The notes: generated by a model from the sequence alone, not told the origin. A stretch of 64,000 nucleotides of DNA from Petrocella atlantisensis (GCF_900538275.1 NZ_LR130778.1:3406001-3470000), one strand, 5' to 3'. Counted from the first letter of the stretch, positions 26,484-34,263 are shown. Numbers and translations: made by a program.

Positions 26484-26903
26484 ATGAAGCAAAAAGGTTA
26501 TGTTGTGGATCAAAAAGGTCCGATGTTAACTGTTCAAATAGCAAGAACAACAGCATGTGGAGATAAATGCAACAATTGTAGCGGTGGCTGTGAGAAAAAA
26601 GTGATAAATGTTGATCTTATCAATAACTTAGATGTTTCCGTGGGAAATTTGATTGAAATCGAGACGGATACAAGAACAATTATTAAGTCAGCTTTAGTTG
26701 TCTATATACTACCCCTAGTTTTTATGTTTTTAGGAATGATACTGGTTAATTATATGCTTGACATCATAGGTAAAGACCCAAGTGAAATCCTTATGCTTCT
26801 TGGTGGTATATTTTTCTTGTCAATAAGTCTGTTTGTCATCAAGGCTATTGATCATAAGATTAGTCAAAAGGGAAGTGTATTTAGAATCACAAAAATAATG
26901 TAA
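26484..26903 (+). CDS. SoxR-reducing-system RseC-family membrane protein
   Basis: 139 residues. The N-terminal domain carries a Cys cluster (ACGDKCNNCSGGCEKK) and is followed by two membrane helices (about 73-95 and 102-122), the plan of RseC/RsxC-associated proteins. These modulate membrane redox complexes such as Rnf and can bind iron-sulfur or metals. It lies 18 bases after the HMA gene in the same transcript, away from any Rnf genes, so a metal or thiol-redox role in copper stress is plausible but unproven. Confidence 0.8.
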   Translation: MKQKGYVVDQKGPMLTVQIARTTACGDKCNNCSGGCEKKVINVDLINNLDVSVGNLIEIETDTRTIIKSALVVYILPLVFMFLGMILVNYMLDIIGKDPSEILMLLGGIFFLSISLFVIKAIDHKISQKGSVFRITKIM

Positions 26904-27042
26904 GGGATGCGTTTAAATTTGTAGTAGCTTTTTGGGAAGTTGTTACGCGCCCCATGTTTCTATAGCTACAAGCTTGTGAGGGCACACGTTAGTCATAAAG
27001 ATATGCTACTATAAACTATATTTGAAATTAAGGAGGACTATG

Positions 27043-27426
27043 ATGAATACTATTTACAAAGTACAAACGGACAAATCAATCTTTAATGCAAAAAACGATC
27101 TGGTAAATAACCTTAAAACAATTGGTTTTGGCGTTCTCTTTGAATTGAACTTTAAAGATAAAGTTGAGGAAAAGGGATTTAAACTAGCAAATAACTTTAT
27201 TATGATGGATGTATGTAACCCAAGTACGGCAAGTGAGATTCTCACACAGAATATTGAAATGGGCTATATTCTTCCTTGTAAAGTTGTTATATATGAGAAT
27301 AATGACCAGAGATATGTGGGCCTGTTGAAGCCAACCATTATGGTTGATCTGATAAGTACTGAATATAGAAAAATCGCTCAGGAAATTGAAGAAAAAATGA
27401 TAAATGCAATAAATCTTAGTGCCTAG
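27043..27426 (+). CDS. DUF302 family protein
   Basis: 127 residues with the DUF302 pattern (KNDLVNNLKTIGFGVLFELNFKDK, then CNPSTASEIL and ILPCKVVIYE). The family is often found near metal, arsenic or redox genes, but its activity is unknown. ATG 27043 is chosen with AGGAGG six bases upstream; ATG 27040 is too close to it. It ends at a strong terminator and is probably monocistronic. Confidence 0.85.
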   Translation: MNTIYKVQTDKSIFNAKNDLVNNLKTIGFGVLFELNFKDKVEEKGFKLANNFIMMDVCNPSTASEILTQNIEMGYILPCKVVIYENNDQRYVGLLKPTIMVDLISTEYRKIAQEIEEKMINAINLSA

Positions 27427-27430
27427 AAAC

Positions 27431-27466
27431 AAAAGAAGCTGCCCTATAACTGGCAGCTTCTTTTAT
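27431..27466 (+). terminator. Terminator after the DUF302 gene
   Basis: Perfect 13-bp stem AAAAGAAGCTGCC (27431-27443) / GGCAGCTTCTTTT (27452-27464), T-rich tail. Confidence 0.9.
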
Positions 27467-27515
27467 TGTACGCTTTAGCGTGATTTTTGCAATTTGTTCG
27501 AATTATTATATCTAG

Positions 27516-27557
27516 TCATATTTGTGCCATAATTCGGGTTCAAAATGAAATTAAGAT
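27516..27557 (+). promoter_or_regulatory. 11-bp-spaced direct-repeat operator and promoter of Met-rich operon B
   Basis: TCATATTT (27516-27523) and CCATAATT (27527-27534), 11-bp period. TAAGAT (27552-27557) lies 17 bp after the second copy, the same geometry as operon A. Confidence 0.7.
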
Positions 27558-27578
27558 CAATGAAGGAGGTCATAAACG

Positions 27579-27752
27579 ATGATGATTATATTTTGGTTAG
27601 GTGCAGCATTTTTAATTTATTATTTGTATCAAAACGGTTCGTTTAATACATCAGCTAGAAAAAATCCAGAGGCACTATTAAAGGAGAGATTTGTAAATGG
27701 TGAGATAGACGAAGCTACATATCTTCAGATGAAAGAAACATTGAAAGGTTAG
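27579..27752 (+). CDS. 57-residue SHOCT membrane protein (operon B)
   Basis: A single N-terminal membrane helix (IIFWLGAAFLIYYLY) and a C-terminal SHOCT unit (LLKERFVNGEIDEATYLQMK). It is the counterpart of the protein at 3128, and the SHOCT part is nearly identical. AAGGAGG lies 9 bases before ATG 27579. The gene is under 60 codons and easily missed. Function unknown. Confidence 0.8.
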   Translation: MMIIFWLGAAFLIYYLYQNGSFNTSARKNPEALLKERFVNGEIDEATYLQMKETLKG

Positions 27753-27766
27753 AAAGGAGCAGACTT

Positions 27767-28012
27767 ATGATGGGTTATGGATGGTACGGCAATGGACTGT
27801 GCGGAAATTGGTTAGGACTTGGTGGTTATGGTATTTGGTCAGTATTGATAGTAATAGGATTGATTGCTCTGTTAGCAGCAATAATCATAGGCGCATCTAG
27901 TAAAAGAAATAATAGTGAAGCCTTGGAGTCGTTGAAGTCACTTTATGTCAAAGGTGATATCACGGAAGAGGAATATTTAAAAAGAAAAAACATCATAGAA
28001 AGGAAGCGTTAA
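27767..28012 (+). CDS. SHOCT-domain small membrane protein (operon B)
   Basis: 81 residues: a Gly/Trp/Tyr-rich N-terminus with one Cys (GYGWYGNGLCGNWLG), a membrane helix and a C-terminal SHOCT unit (SLKSLYVKGDITEEEYLKRK). Paralogue of the protein at 3329. GAAAGGAG precedes the start and the stop is one base from the next start codon, so translation is coupled. Confidence 0.85.
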   Translation: MMGYGWYGNGLCGNWLGLGGYGIWSVLIVIGLIALLAAIIIGASSKRNNSEALESLKSLYVKGDITEEEYLKRKNIIERKR

Positions 28013-28013
28013 A

Positions 28014-28832
28014 ATGAAGAAATCGAGTATTGTGCTAGGAATAGTTGGTGCATTTGTACTAATGTTAGGTATAGGAGGTATTACACTTGCTGCTGAATCA
28101 GAAACAAGCGAGTATAACAACAGAAATAGTTTTAACATGTGGGATCAAAATTATGGTAATAGTGGTTTCGGTATGAACTTTGAAAGCAGAGGTTTTGGTG
28201 GCATGGGTGGTATGATGGGTGGAAGAGGATATCAATCTTTTACACCAGAAGGTGAGAAACTGGATATTGATACACTCACTCATGAAGTTGAGGCCTACAT
28301 AGATGATTATGATGAGAATCTTGCCATTGGTGATATTTTTGTTTTTGATGAAACAGAGTACTACTACTCAATTATTGAAAAAGATACCGGTATGGGTGCT
28401 ATGGAATTATTGGTTGATCCATATACAGGATATATCTTTCCTGAGTACGGCCCTAATATGATGTGGAACATTAAGTATGGTAACCATAATGGTGTTGGTA
28501 TGATGGGCGGCGGCATGATGGGTAGCCGTGGTATGATGGGTTATGATCAAGATGATTATATCAGCTTTGATAGGAACTATGAAGAAACTAATGACTTAAC
28601 TGCTGATGAAGCGTATAATGAAGCTAGGGACTATCTAAGTAGATATGGAGATGATCTGTCAGTTAGTGATGATTATCATGAGTTCTATGGCTATTTCACT
28701 TATCATGTTTTTGAAGATGGTATAGCTGCTGGAATGCTTAGTGTTAATGGTTTTAGTGGCGATGTCTGGTATCATGACTGGCATGGAGAATTAATAGAAA
28801 TCATCGACAGTCATGAGGACGGTCTCGAATAA
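28014..28832 (+). CDS. Exported Met-rich (MMG) protein with PepSY-like halves (operon B)
   Basis: 272 residues: signal or anchor helix (about 5-26), a Met/Gly-rich stretch (GGMGGMMGGRG near 62-72), a PepSY-like segment with YYYSIIEKDTGMGAMELLV, a second MMG cluster (GMMGGGMMGSRGMMG near 162-176) and a C-terminal segment ending GDVWYHDWHG. Clear paralogue of the protein at 3585 but without its 36-bp repeat expansion. Likely an extracytoplasmic Cu(I)/Ag(I) ligand or buffer working with the downstream kinase. Function is inferred from composition and operon context. Confidence 0.75.
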   Translation: MKKSSIVLGIVGAFVLMLGIGGITLAAESETSEYNNRNSFNMWDQNYGNSGFGMNFESRGFGGMGGMMGGRGYQSFTPEGEKLDIDTLTHEVEAYIDDYDENLAIGDIFVFDETEYYYSIIEKDTGMGAMELLVDPYTGYIFPEYGPNMMWNIKYGNHNGVGMMGGGMMGSRGMMGYDQDDYISFDRNYEETNDLTADEAYNEARDYLSRYGDDLSVSDDYHEFYGYFTYHVFEDGIAAGMLSVNGFSGDVWYHDWHGELIEIIDSHEDGLE

Positions 28833-28850
28833 GTATAGGTAGGTGGCATT

Positions 28851-29534
28851 ATGTACAAAATTCTAGTGGTAGAAGATGAACCTGAAATCAGTCAGGTTGT
28901 TATGAAATATTTAAAAATAAATGGATATGAAAGCACTCTGGCTGAGAATGGATTTGAAGCTTTAGAAAAGTTCTCGGAAAAAGAGTATCATTTGATACTG
29001 CTAGATGTAATGATGCCTGGTATTGATGGCTTTGAAGTCCTGGCAAGAATCAGGGAAACTTCAGATGTCCCTATTCTTATGGTAACAGCTAAGCAAGAAG
29101 AGATAGATAGGGTTAAAGGTTTTGACAAAGGTGCAGACGACTATGTGACTAAACCCTTTAGTCCCAGAGAATTGATGGGAAGAATCAAGGTTTTCCTAAA
29201 AAGGGTCTATAATTTAAGTGATGAAATGGTACTGATTGAGGACGAACTGAAGCTTTATGCCTCATCAATGAAAGTCTATAAAGGTGGTCAAGAAATCGAT
29301 ATGACAGCAACGGAGTTTAAGCTGCTCCATGCATTAATGAGACACCGTCGTCAGATACTTACCAGAGACCAGCTTATTGAACTGGCTTTTGGAGAAATGT
29401 ACGAAGGCTTTGACAGGAACATAGACAGCTATATCAAAAGAATTCGTCAGAAGATTGAATCAGATCCGAAGAAGCCGGTCTATCTGAGAACTAAATATGG
29501 ACAAGGATATGTCTTTGGAGGTGAGACCAGATGA
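28851..29534 (+). CDS. OmpR/PhoB-family response regulator (operon B)
   Basis: 227 residues, aligned end to end with the operon A regulator: acidic pocket E8/D9, phospho-accepting D52 (LLDVMMPG), KPFSPRE and a winged-helix domain ending RTKYGQGYVF. The DNA-recognition regions of the two paralogues are very alike, so they may bind the same 11-bp repeats and cross-regulate. The stop overlaps the kinase start by four bases (ATGA). Confidence 0.93.
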   Translation: MYKILVVEDEPEISQVVMKYLKINGYESTLAENGFEALEKFSEKEYHLILLDVMMPGIDGFEVLARIRETSDVPILMVTAKQEEIDRVKGFDKGADDYVTKPFSPRELMGRIKVFLKRVYNLSDEMVLIEDELKLYASSMKVYKGGQEIDMTATEFKLLHALMRHRRQILTRDQLIELAFGEMYEGFDRNIDSYIKRIRQKIESDPKKPVYLRTKYGQGYVFGGETR

Positions 29535-30907
29535 CCCTTAGAAAAGTGTGGATGTTGGTACTAGTCAGTGTTACAGTCATGGCCATAGCAGTTAATGCTA
29601 TTATTCTGGCTTTCCTCACTGATCAGTATTTCTCTGATTATCTTACAGAAAGCTACGAACTCCATGTGGATCAAATCATGACTTATACCAGAGACGCATT
29701 GATCAATCCCAACATAAATCAAAATCAGATGCATGTTGAACTGGAATCACACCTGATTGACCCTATCATTGGCATCAAGCTCTATGACACTGAGGGTAAT
29801 CTAATTGTTTCTGTAGACAGTGATTATCATATGAATGGCACCATGGGAATGATGGGCAGTGGCATGATGTCTAGAACGATGACTGATTCTTCGGAAGCAG
29901 TTGAGCAGTATGACATCGTAGCTGATGGTGAAAAATTGGGGATCATGAACATAACGGTACATAGCGTTGCTGAGAACTCATTTGTTGCTAGAAAATTTCA
30001 AGGCACCTTGGTACTTAATAGTTTGGTTTCAATTGGGATTGCCATTATCATTGCCTTCCTGATTGGTCTCTTGATCAGTAGAAGTATGGGGCGGTCATTA
30101 AAAGAGACAGAGCAGTTAGCTACAGATATACAGCTTGGCAAGGACAGTTCTATAAGACCAAGCAATATCAAAGAGGTTAATGCCATTCGTGATAGTTTGC
30201 AGGACTTGAGTGTTAGGTTGAAGCTTAAGCAGAAGACAAGGAAGTCTCTGGTGGATCAGCTGGTTCATCAGACAAGAACGCCCTTAACAATCTTAAAAAG
30301 TCACATAGAGGCCATTGAAGATGGGGTTATGGACTTGGATGGTTCAGAACTCAAAGTCTTTTGTAATCAGGTGGAGAATATTACCAGCATCATTACTGAT
30401 ATGGGAGCTATGATAGAGGCAGAACAGGCTTCAGATGACTTGCGAATTGAGACATTTGAGTTTGGTGCTGCCATTAGGCAGATACTGAATGGTCTCAAAG
30501 CCCAGTATAATAAGAAGGATATCGAGCTTCTTTGTATGTCGGATGCTAAAGTTCATGTTGAAACAGATAAAAACCTCTTGAGTCAAAGCATATATAATTT
30601 ACTTACAAATGCATATAAATATACAGATAGTAACGGAGCTGTAAGGGTAAGTTACCTTACATACGACAAGAAGTTGGTAATCAAGATCCAAGATACTGGT
30701 AGAGGTATTGGGCCAACTGAAATTGATAAGATATTCAGAGCCTATTATAGAAGTAATAATGCTCTTGAAGAAAAAGGTGAAGGCATTGGCCTTTATATCG
30801 TTAAAGAAAGTGTCGCAAGAATAGGTGGCACTGTTGAAGTGGTATCAGAACTTGGGGTAGGTAGCACATTTACAGTATCCATACCCCTAACCTATAGTAA
30901 GGAGTGA
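29531..30907 (+). CDS. Sensor histidine kinase with Met-rich loop (operon B)
   Basis: 458 residues: TM1 (about 5-27), outer loop with Met motifs (TMGMMGSGMMSRTM near 101-115), TM2 (about 158-182), HAMP, HisKA with H246 in the unusual box VHQTRTPLT, and an ATPase domain (NLLTNAYKYT, DTGRGIG, GEGIGLYIV). The Met-rich loop is shorter than in operon A, so affinity or specificity may differ. Cu(I) or Ag(I) sensing is inferred from the Met motifs and the surrounding copper genes. Confidence 0.9.
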   Translation: MTLRKVWMLVLVSVTVMAIAVNAIILAFLTDQYFSDYLTESYELHVDQIMTYTRDALINPNINQNQMHVELESHLIDPIIGIKLYDTEGNLIVSVDSDYHMNGTMGMMGSGMMSRTMTDSSEAVEQYDIVADGEKLGIMNITVHSVAENSFVARKFQGTLVLNSLVSIGIAIIIAFLIGLLISRSMGRSLKETEQLATDIQLGKDSSIRPSNIKEVNAIRDSLQDLSVRLKLKQKTRKSLVDQLVHQTRTPLTILKSHIEAIEDGVMDLDGSELKVFCNQVENITSIITDMGAMIEAEQASDDLRIETFEFGAAIRQILNGLKAQYNKKDIELLCMSDAKVHVETDKNLLSQSIYNLLTNAYKYTDSNGAVRVSYLTYDKKLVIKIQDTGRGIGPTEIDKIFRAYYRSNNALEEKGEGIGLYIVKESVARIGGTVEVVSELGVGSTFTVSIPLTYSKE

Positions 30908-30911
30908 TATT

Positions 30912-31052
30912 ATGTTAAAGAAATTGAAAGATAAATGGAATAAATTTCTAGATACCATTGCAGAGCAGAACAAATCAACTTATGGAGAAGGTGGTCTGAA
31001 TTGCTGCGAATTGAAGGATGTTAATCAGACTAAGAAACAACATACCGATTAA
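30912..31052 (+). CDS. 46-residue NCC-motif protein, putative metal binder (operon B)
   Basis: A short basic protein with the core TYGEGGLNCCELKDV, almost identical to the operon A version. GGAG lies 7 bases before ATG 30912, and the start is 4 bases after the kinase stop. Conservation of sequence, spacing and last position in both operons argues that it is real despite its size. It probably binds a soft metal through the adjacent Cys pair. Confidence 0.78.
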   Translation: MLKKLKDKWNKFLDTIAEQNKSTYGEGGLNCCELKDVNQTKKQHTD

Positions 31053-31069
31053 GTGATGGTCTACTGATA

Positions 31070-31119
31070 CCACGACCTTAATGTATTGCCTATGAATAAA
31101 AACAGCGACACATGTTGAG
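31070..31119. repeat. Left end-like copy of the recombinase 3'-end sequence (candidate attL)
   Basis: 50 bp matching 39297-39346 at 39 positions, with identical blocks ATGTATTGCC, AATAAAAAC and GACACATGT. Translated in one frame it resembles the last residues of the serine recombinase (NVLPMNKNSDTC versus DVLPVNKNDDTC). It is either an attachment-site half or a relic of a related recombinase gene. Confidence 0.6.
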
Positions 31120-31430
31120 TACAAATGTGTCAACGGCGGTTTTAAATGCATATAAATGGCGTTGGTGTTATCTTCGTAAAACAGGCGCATTACGCGGCAG
31201 AATAAAGCTTCTGGAATTGGTTATACAAGTGCGGTATAATTGAGTCCAGAAGCATTACTATCTTATGAGGACTACTCTGTCTGTAATTTTCCTACAGTAA
31301 TTTGACGCTATCGTGTTGCCAGATTCATTTGATTTCATTACGAGATTGTGTTAATATATTTATGTCGTATTTCTGACGCTTTCATGCGTATGCGACAACC
31401 CTTATTAATTATTTATACTCCCCTCATCGA
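31120..31430. other. Noncoding left arm of the mobilizable element
   Basis: No coding frame is supported. GACACAT (31107-31113) and ATGTGTC (31124-31130) form a dyad reaching into the candidate attL. GCTTCTGGA (31207-31215) pairs with TCCAGAAGC (31245-31253). The rest is featureless. Confidence 0.5.
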
Positions 31431-31480
31431 AGATGCAGTGTAAAGCGCATAATATTGTGCATTTTACACTGCATCTTTAT
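31431..31480. terminator. Bidirectional hairpin terminator
   Basis: AGATGCAGTGTAAA (31431-31444) and TTTACACTGCATCT (31463-31476) are exact complements, with A/T-rich flanks on both sides. Confidence 0.75.
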
Positions 31481-31598
31481 TGTGTCTAAAAATACTGTAC
31501 ATAACAGTTTTTGGTAGGTAACCATATTAATTTTATGGAACTAAAAAAAGAGAGCCAATTTCTACTCTCTTTAAGATTATGGCAAAAGCCTTTTGTTT

Positions 31599-31702
31599 GG
31601 AGTTTGAGGGGGTCGAACCCTCTTGGGCACATTTAACACTGCAATGTAGTTGGTGAAGCCAAATCATCCTTGAACTTATTTGGAAACTCCATGTGCGCCC
31701 GT
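31599..31702 (+). other. Candidate origin of transfer (oriT) downstream of the relaxase gene
   Basis: GTGCGCCC (31693-31700) matches the nic core of RSF1010/pIP501-type origins (AAGTGCGCCCT). An inverted repeat CCAAAT / ATTTGG sits just 5' of it (31660-31665 and 31678-31683), as in those origins. GGAGTTT (31599-31605) and AAACTCC (31684-31690) make an outer stem, and GAGGG / CCCTC another. The outer stems mimic a tRNA acceptor and T-arm, but no anticodon arm forms. Confidence 0.5.
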
Positions 31703-31941
31703 TGCCACCATAAAAGTCATTACACATATACTCTTCATAATCAATTCTCCTTTAAACACAAGCTTGTTGATAGTGCCATTAAGAGATTTTCTATAAATTT
31801 TATAAGTAAAGGGAATCAGTGCGGATACTACGATTGCAGGTATTAACATGTATAAAGTATAACATATATAATCTTAGAGAAGCAACATTAGCAGTGTTGT
31901 CCAATTTGCAGGAAAAACTACTCCTGTTTATGATACCTATT

Positions 31942-33312
31942 TTAACTTTGCTCTTTTATGTTTTTATAGTAGTGTCTATCGTCCTGTCTCAAATAGTCTT
32001 CTAGGTTCTGACGAAGTTGATTGACTTCTTTGACCTTTTCTTTCTGGTCTTTATGTGATTGATAAAGTGAAGAGGATTTTCTAGTTAAACATTCAATGTT
32101 TTTTGTGAGCAAATTTTCTTGAGGAAAAGTGGTGGTCTTGTATGTGGATGACAAATAGTTATCTGCTGCCTCGTAAATAATTATTTCGGTTTCGTAATCC
32201 CTGAAGAATTTGTCTCTATCTTTGGCAGATAAATAATTCTTGTAGATGGCATGATATTTATTCTGATTTTGTAGGTTTTGGAGTGTTGTTTTTTTATTAT
32301 CTATGTCATTTTCTAGCACCTTGATTTCAGATTGTAACATTCCAAGTTTATCATGGACTTGCTCAATGTATGAGTTAAAGGAATCAATATCGGTAAGATT
32401 GTTTTCGTTTATTTCATTCCAAGATTTAGACATGATTTTCAGGTTTTGAAGTTTAAGCCACTTTGCAAAACCTTCAGACCGTGATGCTAATTGGTTTGTT
32501 GAAATATCAACAATTCTATTTGAATGACTCTTGGAAGTATATATTCGATGTCCTTTATTCTTTTGGGAATCAGCAATCCTTTCTTTGATTTTATCTTCAG
32601 TATAATCATCACCAATTGTCTTTGCCCTTGTAAATCGTTCTTGTCGGACAGCCTTGAATGAAATGTGTTTGCCGTATTTGATTTCATATCCTTGTGATTG
32701 TAGAATCCTTAAAAAATCATCCCAGTTTTTAGCTTTCTTGATTGCCAAGTCAATGGCATATTGAAGTTTAGCTTTGTAGCTGTTACCATTTTTTCTCTCT
32801 TGGTATTCTTTATAAGAGCTACCTTTTGTTTTATTTCTGGCTTGGCTAGTGTTGGATTCAGAGGCAATTGACAGTTGATGTACTCTGCAGAGTGAATCGC
32901 TAATATTTCGAATCTGGTGGTAACTTCTTTTGTTAGAAATATATGCTTTTCCGTCAAGATGGTTCACATTGTTAAAGATAATATGATTATGAATATGTCC
33001 TTTGTCAACGTGGGTTGTCAGAACATATTCATACTTTCTTTGCAAATGTTTATCGCATAAATCTTGACCAATAGTATGAGCAAGCTCTGGAGAAACTTCT
33101 CCAGGCATAAAAGATTGTATAAGATGCCGGGCAAGGTTTTTGCTTTGGCTGTTCATTTTCTCTTTGGTTTTTGCAAACTCAAGAGCTGCAGTTTTATGAC
33201 CACAAAGGAAAGAAGATATTAAGATTTCTTCATCTGTTTTTGCAGGATCACAGATATAATCTATGCTAAGGTTTAAGGTAGTTTTGATAGGATGGATTTT
33301 AGTGATAGCCAT
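31942..33312 (-). CDS. MobA/MobL-type relaxase
   Basis: 456 residues. The N-terminal nuclease domain contains the metal-binding three-His motif HVDKGHIHNH (H101, H106-H110) and early Tyr candidates such as Y19. The C-terminal half is helical with a coiled coil (about 330-450). Relaxases nick oriT and pilot the strand during conjugative mobilisation. It overlaps the MobC gene by 40 bases on the same strand, a usual mob pairing. Its length suits mobilizable elements, and the candidate nick site lies about 240 bases beyond its stop. Confidence 0.92.
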   Translation of the reverse strand: MAITKIHPIKTTLNLSIDYICDPAKTDEEILISSFLCGHKTAALEFAKTKEKMNSQSKNLARHLIQSFMPGEVSPELAHTIGQDLCDKHLQRKYEYVLTTHVDKGHIHNHIIFNNVNHLDGKAYISNKRSYHQIRNISDSLCRVHQLSIASESNTSQARNKTKGSSYKEYQERKNGNSYKAKLQYAIDLAIKKAKNWDDFLRILQSQGYEIKYGKHISFKAVRQERFTRAKTIGDDYTEDKIKERIADSQKNKGHRIYTSKSHSNRIVDISTNQLASRSEGFAKWLKLQNLKIMSKSWNEINENNLTDIDSFNSYIEQVHDKLGMLQSEIKVLENDIDNKKTTLQNLQNQNKYHAIYKNYLSAKDRDKFFRDYETEIIIYEAADNYLSSTYKTTTFPQENLLTKNIECLTRKSSSLYQSHKDQKEKVKEVNQLRQNLEDYLRQDDRHYYKNIKEQS

Positions 33313-33602
33313 ATTTCATTAGTCATCTCCTTGATTTCTTTTATATCATCATCATAAATTGTATCAGTTGAATTAACGCGTTTCGCAATTTGATTTATAT
33401 TCGTAGCGATACCAGTCATTTGTGATGATACAACTTTCAATGGTGCGTTATCCAGTTTGAAAATTTGTCCGTCGATAGCGATTTTTCTCATATAAGCACC
33501 GGTATTACTAAAACCGGCAAGCTTTCTTTTTTCTTCTATTAATTCTTTTTCTTCTTCTGTGACCATTATATGTACGCTATATGGTCTTGATCTATTTGCC
33601 AT
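33273..33602 (-). CDS. MobC-like relaxosome protein
   Basis: 109 residues with a ribbon-helix-helix-like N-terminus (RPYSVHIMVTEEEKELIEEK) and the family segment VSSQMTGIATNINQIAKRVN. MobC proteins help the relaxase open oriT. ATG 33602 has GAAAGGAC upstream; the longer in-frame start at 33656 has no ribosome site. Its 3' end overlaps the relaxase start, so translation is coupled. Confidence 0.85.
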   Translation of the reverse strand: MANRSRPYSVHIMVTEEEKELIEEKRKLAGFSNTGAYMRKIAIDGQIFKLDNAPLKVVSSQMTGIATNINQIAKRVNSTDTIYDDDIKEIKEMTNEIWLSLKSILSKLP

Positions 33603-33697
33603 AACTGTGCAAGTCCTTTCGTGTTTTAAACTGGGGTTTGGGAGCATCCCCAACAAGCTTTCTCTACTTCTTCCAGAGGGGAGGAGTGAGAAAATTC

Positions 33698-33717
33698 GGA
33701 AGTGTGTCTACACTTCC
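33698..33717. repeat. Perfect inverted repeat upstream of mobC
   Basis: GGAAGTGT / ACACTTCC with a GTCT loop. It could be a relaxosome binding site, an alternative oriT stem, or a terminator of the upstream minus-strand gene. Confidence 0.55.
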
Positions 33718-33769
33718 TGTGCTTGCTAAAAAAGATTTACTAGTTCTTAGTATTTATGCCTTCGGCATT

Positions 33770-34084
33770 TCAAAACCAAAATGCTAGTCCTTTTTTGAAA
33801 AAGGATAGCAAACCTTTAAAGGCAAAAGGTATGAGGGTAATAACAACTGATATTGCAAAAGCAATCAATACCATCATACTTGCTGGGTTCTCTTTGAGGT
33901 TTGTCCCATACAATACAATCGAAGCAGCAATGATAAGCAAACATAATGAAATAAATGTCCCAACAATAAAAGTTGATAAATGTTCAAATACAGTAGTTAA
34001 TACAAAGCCTACCAGTGAAATTATAAATCCGATTAGCAGTATTAGTTTAAAAGGTAAGAGTAATACGTTTCCAAGTGCCTTCAT
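33770..34084 (-). CDS. Small membrane protein of the mobilizable element
   Basis: 104 residues with three hydrophobic segments (about 8-30, 38-60, 68-92). It resembles short membrane proteins carried beside mob genes in clostridial elements (possibly the CD1845 type, from memory). No catalytic motif is seen. It lies upstream of mobC on the same strand with a 167-bp gap. Function unknown. Confidence 0.6.
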   Translation of the reverse strand: MKALGNVLLLPFKLILLIGFIISLVGFVLTTVFEHLSTFIVGTFISLCLLIIAASIVLYGTNLKENPASMMVLIAFAISVVITLIPFAFKGLLSFFKKGLAFWF

Positions 34085-34263
34085 CAGTTCATCTCCTTAG
34101 TTCTATATGAATATTGTAATACTGAACATAGAAATAAACAAGACAAAAATATAGTCTTATTTATTATTTCGATTTATTGTTGGTGGATGAAAAGTGGACA
34201 TAGTGTGTGTCTTGTATTAAAATGGTTTTATTAGAAAATATTTTAGTGATAAAGGTGATGATT

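Noticed and set aside
26990-27011. Direct-repeat operator before the DUF302 gene (TAGTCATA)
   Set aside because: Single half-site; the base pattern 11 bp later does not match and the -10 spacing is wrong.
31365-31383. Fifth copy of the 11-bp direct-repeat operator (GTCGTATTTCTGACG)
   Set aside because: Only the first octamer resembles the consensus; the second half matches at two or three positions and no gene follows.
31598-31690. Possible tRNA gene on the minus strand (acceptor GGAGTTT/AAACTCC, T-arm GAGGG-TTCGACC-CCCTC)
   Set aside because: No 5-bp anticodon stem with a 7-nt loop can be formed, position 8 is not T, and the context (relaxase, nick-like GTGCGCCC) favours oriT.
33756-34100. 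Plus-strand ORF opposite the small membrane protein
   Set aside because: Mirror frame of 33770-34084; the minus-strand product has clear membrane helices and fits the mob operon direction.
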